A stretch of 64,000 nt of DNA, taken from positions 21,427,501-21,491,500 of the forward strand of contig NC_088916.1 of the NCBI RefSeq assembly GCF_963576675.1, read 5' to 3'. The stretch is from Euphorbia lathyris. Taxonomy: Eukaryota > Streptophyta > Magnoliopsida > Malpighiales > Euphorbiaceae. Both the position numbers and the translations under genes were made by a program. The notes under the pieces were generated by a model. That model ran no database searches and was not told where the DNA came from. It saw only the letters and a program-made list of their open reading frames with translations. Positions within the stretch are counted from its first letter, which is position 1. Every line of letters begins with the position of its first letter. Of the stretch, positions 60,667 through 64,000 are shown in pieces.

Positions 60667-61257
60667 TACTTGTAATATATTAATATATACTTATTACTTT
60701 CAAAAATATTATATATACTTGTAACTTATTATTATTTTTAATTAAAAACAATCCATCCACCGATTAACATTTAAGAATTAGTCAATTATTATTATACTAT
60801 TACTTACACAAACTTACAATACATGTTTTCATTAAATTGAAACCCTTTATTCTACTATATTTTTATTTTCATTAATTTATAAACTTTACAATGCCTTAAT
60901 TAATTTTATTTGGCAGTAAACTTTGATTTGAATTTTTATATTTATTTACTAATGGTTAGAAATCGAAATAAAAGGTTAACGGTCTGAATAATTAGTTAAC
61001 TGAATTTAGTGGATTAGTGTATTTAAAAAACCGATGAAATGGTTAACCGACCACGTGCATCCCTACCTTAAACTCACTAAATCCGTGGTTAACATGATTA
61101 GGCGTGATTATGTTGTAACAAGTTATTATTTGACTGGGTCGATGTTGATCTCTTGGATCGAGTCCATATAACCGAGTTGTTTGGAAGACTGACTTTTAGT
61201 AATGATGACACCTATACTCTGATTCTAAGTGATGGCTCAGACAATTTGACGCTACGT
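60667..61257. other. Non-coding interval
   Basis: AT-rich with no gene or clear repeat structure. Confidence 0.35.
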
Positions 61258-61563
61258 CAGGGCCGACTCTATGTCTTAGAAGACCTAAAATGAATTATTC
61301 AATTGAGGCTTTTAAAAAAAAGATGAAAAGGAAGCCTTTTAAAAATTATATAAATAAATGTAAAATATAAAAAATAACATTAAAAGTCTATTAAGTTATT
61401 GACAAATATAAATGTTAAAGTTAAAAATCCAATAGATAATGTAAAAATATTATTATTATTTTATGTCATGTATGTATTACTTTTATGGATTAAAAATATT
61501 TTATAATTACAAATTTTGGGGCCTAAAACCCTTGCTTTAGTGGCTTTATGATTAAGCCGGTCC
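61258..61563. mobile_element. Possible hAT-type MITE
   Basis: The left end CAGGGCCGACTCT and the right end AAGCCGGTCC are imperfectly inverted, and CAGGGCCGGCTCT-type ends are known from plant hAT elements. The interior is AT-rich and non-coding. An 8-bp target duplication was not found, so the call is tentative. Confidence 0.35.
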
Positions 61564-63094
<1,531 letters not shown>

Positions 63095-63405
63095 AATTAA
63101 TAAATATTGTTCTCCTTATATATTATATATATACTATCATAAATGAATTCACTGCAATATAGTTATTTCTCCAAGATAAAGTCTAGCAATTTTACAACAA
63201 CAAAAAAAAAAGTCAAATGGTACATAATAATAGATGCATTTTCTAAAAAGATATGGATATTGATTAGAGAGAAAGGAATTCAGTGAAATTAATGGTACAT
63301 GTAAGATTAGATACATTTTTTTCTACAAAGAAGTGAGAATACATGTGTATAGATAAGAAATTTTATGCAGAAAGCAATCACAAGTTAAAGAAAGAGTTGC
63401 AGTTT
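63095..63405. other. Intergenic region
   Basis: 3' flank of the chitinase gene and probably of the minus-strand gene to the right. AT-rich, with no other feature seen. Confidence 0.4.
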
Positions 63406-63531
63406 TCATGTTCTGTCAAAACTCCCCCCAATCTGCATATGCAACCATTCAGGTTGTGATGTTTGAGCATAATCTCTGCTTGATTGAACTCCAAACATCA
63501 TCCCACTACCATCAAATGACGGTGCACCAAC
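63406..63531 (-). CDS. Probable last exon of an unidentified minus-strand gene
   Basis: On the minus strand an acceptor TAG is followed at 63531 by an open frame of 41 residues (VGAPSFDGSGMMFGVQSSRD, then EWLHMQIGGSFDRT) ending in TGA at 63406-63408. The composition (Gly, Ser, Met, Gln, with Trp and Phe) is unlike random AT-rich sequence and looks like the tail of a regulatory protein, but the family was not recognised. Upstream exons would lie to the right, probably beyond the window. It could be chance. Confidence 0.4.
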   Translation of the reverse strand, partial: VGAPSFDGSGMMFGVQSSRDYAQTSQPEWLHMQIGGSFDRT

Positions 63532-64000
63532 CTACGAATACGAAGTCAAATGAAATTTCCATAATCAAAGAGAATGAAATGACATGAAATTGTGAGAATT
63601 TAGCATATGATGAAGTTCTGGTCATCTTAAATTCATTTTGAAGTATTGCAAATGCATAAGCATTTAAGATAGTGCAAGCAACCAAGGGATAGCCTGTGAA
63701 CGACGAAGAGCTCGCATTAAAACATAATTGTCCTTCAAATTCATACTCCAAAATAATGAGTAATAACAGTTGCAAAACGTTATTTCCTTGTATCCTTTTC
63801 TTTTTCCTATCCTCGAACGTATTCAATGCAAGATCATTATTAGATGTTTTAGTTCTTAGCTTAAAATTGGATGTTGAAGATTCCACGTTGTTAAGGACTG
63901 AAATGTAATCTGCGTTACAGGCATGTGCAACACGAAGACTATTTCACAAGAAACAAGAACATGAGTTTTTCACTTAACAAGTTTTGTCCCAATAATACGT
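63532..64000. other. Probable intron or intergenic region at the window edge
   Basis: No domain could be recognised in the open frames here (for example a 124-residue minus-strand frame at 63512-63886). It may be intron of the gene whose last exon is suggested at 63406-63531. Confidence 0.3.

Overview
The window reads as repeat-rich nuclear DNA of a flowering plant, most likely a eudicot. It is AT-rich, has GT-AG split genes of plant families (F-box, bHLH, class III chitinase) and carries plant-type mobile elements: an L1-type LINE, Copia and Ty3/Gypsy LTR elements with the tRNA-Met primer site or the TGGCGACTCTGCTGGGGA-type site, Au SINEs, Mutator-type MITEs and a Helitron-type end. The species cannot be named from the sequence.

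Layout. 1-5.4 kb: a patchwork of small non-coding elements, namely a Helitron-type 3' end, foldback elements, a Mutator-type MITE with a perfect 9-bp target duplication and a scrap of LINE RNase H. 5.4-11.65 kb: a full-length minus-strand LINE bounded by a long target-site duplication, with ORF1 and ORF2 both damaged. 12.0-13.8 kb: an intact three-exon F-box gene. 14.0-19.45 kb: a tandem duplication carrying two independently broken class III chitinase copies; the first duplicate is split by a 1.3-kb foldback element rich in AAAACGTGAAAA-like words. 20.26-27.31 kb: a five-exon bHLH gene on the minus strand, related to Arabidopsis bHLH80/bHLH81, with a 5.9-kb intron holding an Au SINE and a MITE.

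28.6-58.4 kb: nested LTR elements. An old Ty3/Gypsy remnant is interrupted by a Copia element (29001-35761, target duplication TTTAC) that has lost nearly all of pol and has a 1.8-kb solo LTR (target duplication GGCAC) inside its gag. A further LTR of the same Copia family follows, then a 19.7-kb Ty3/Gypsy element (38667-58342, target duplication GGCGT). The large element belongs to the Tat/Ogre type, judged by its second RNase H-like domain after the usual one.

The large element is the most interesting part. Its gag region holds four successive capsid-like modules. Its pol carries a G-patch. Its 3' half holds an antisense six-exon gene for a plant mobile domain protein, with its own TATA-like site and all introns in phase 0. 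Two minisatellites lie in or beside that gene, one of them full of CACGTG words. Its LTRs hold an array of short palindromes that differs between the two copies.

58.4-64 kb: a 5'-truncated LINE tail, a truncated Au SINE, a hAT-like MITE, an intact intronless class III chitinase on the plus strand (the likely functional relative of the two pseudogenes) and a probable last exon of an unidentified minus-strand gene at the right edge.
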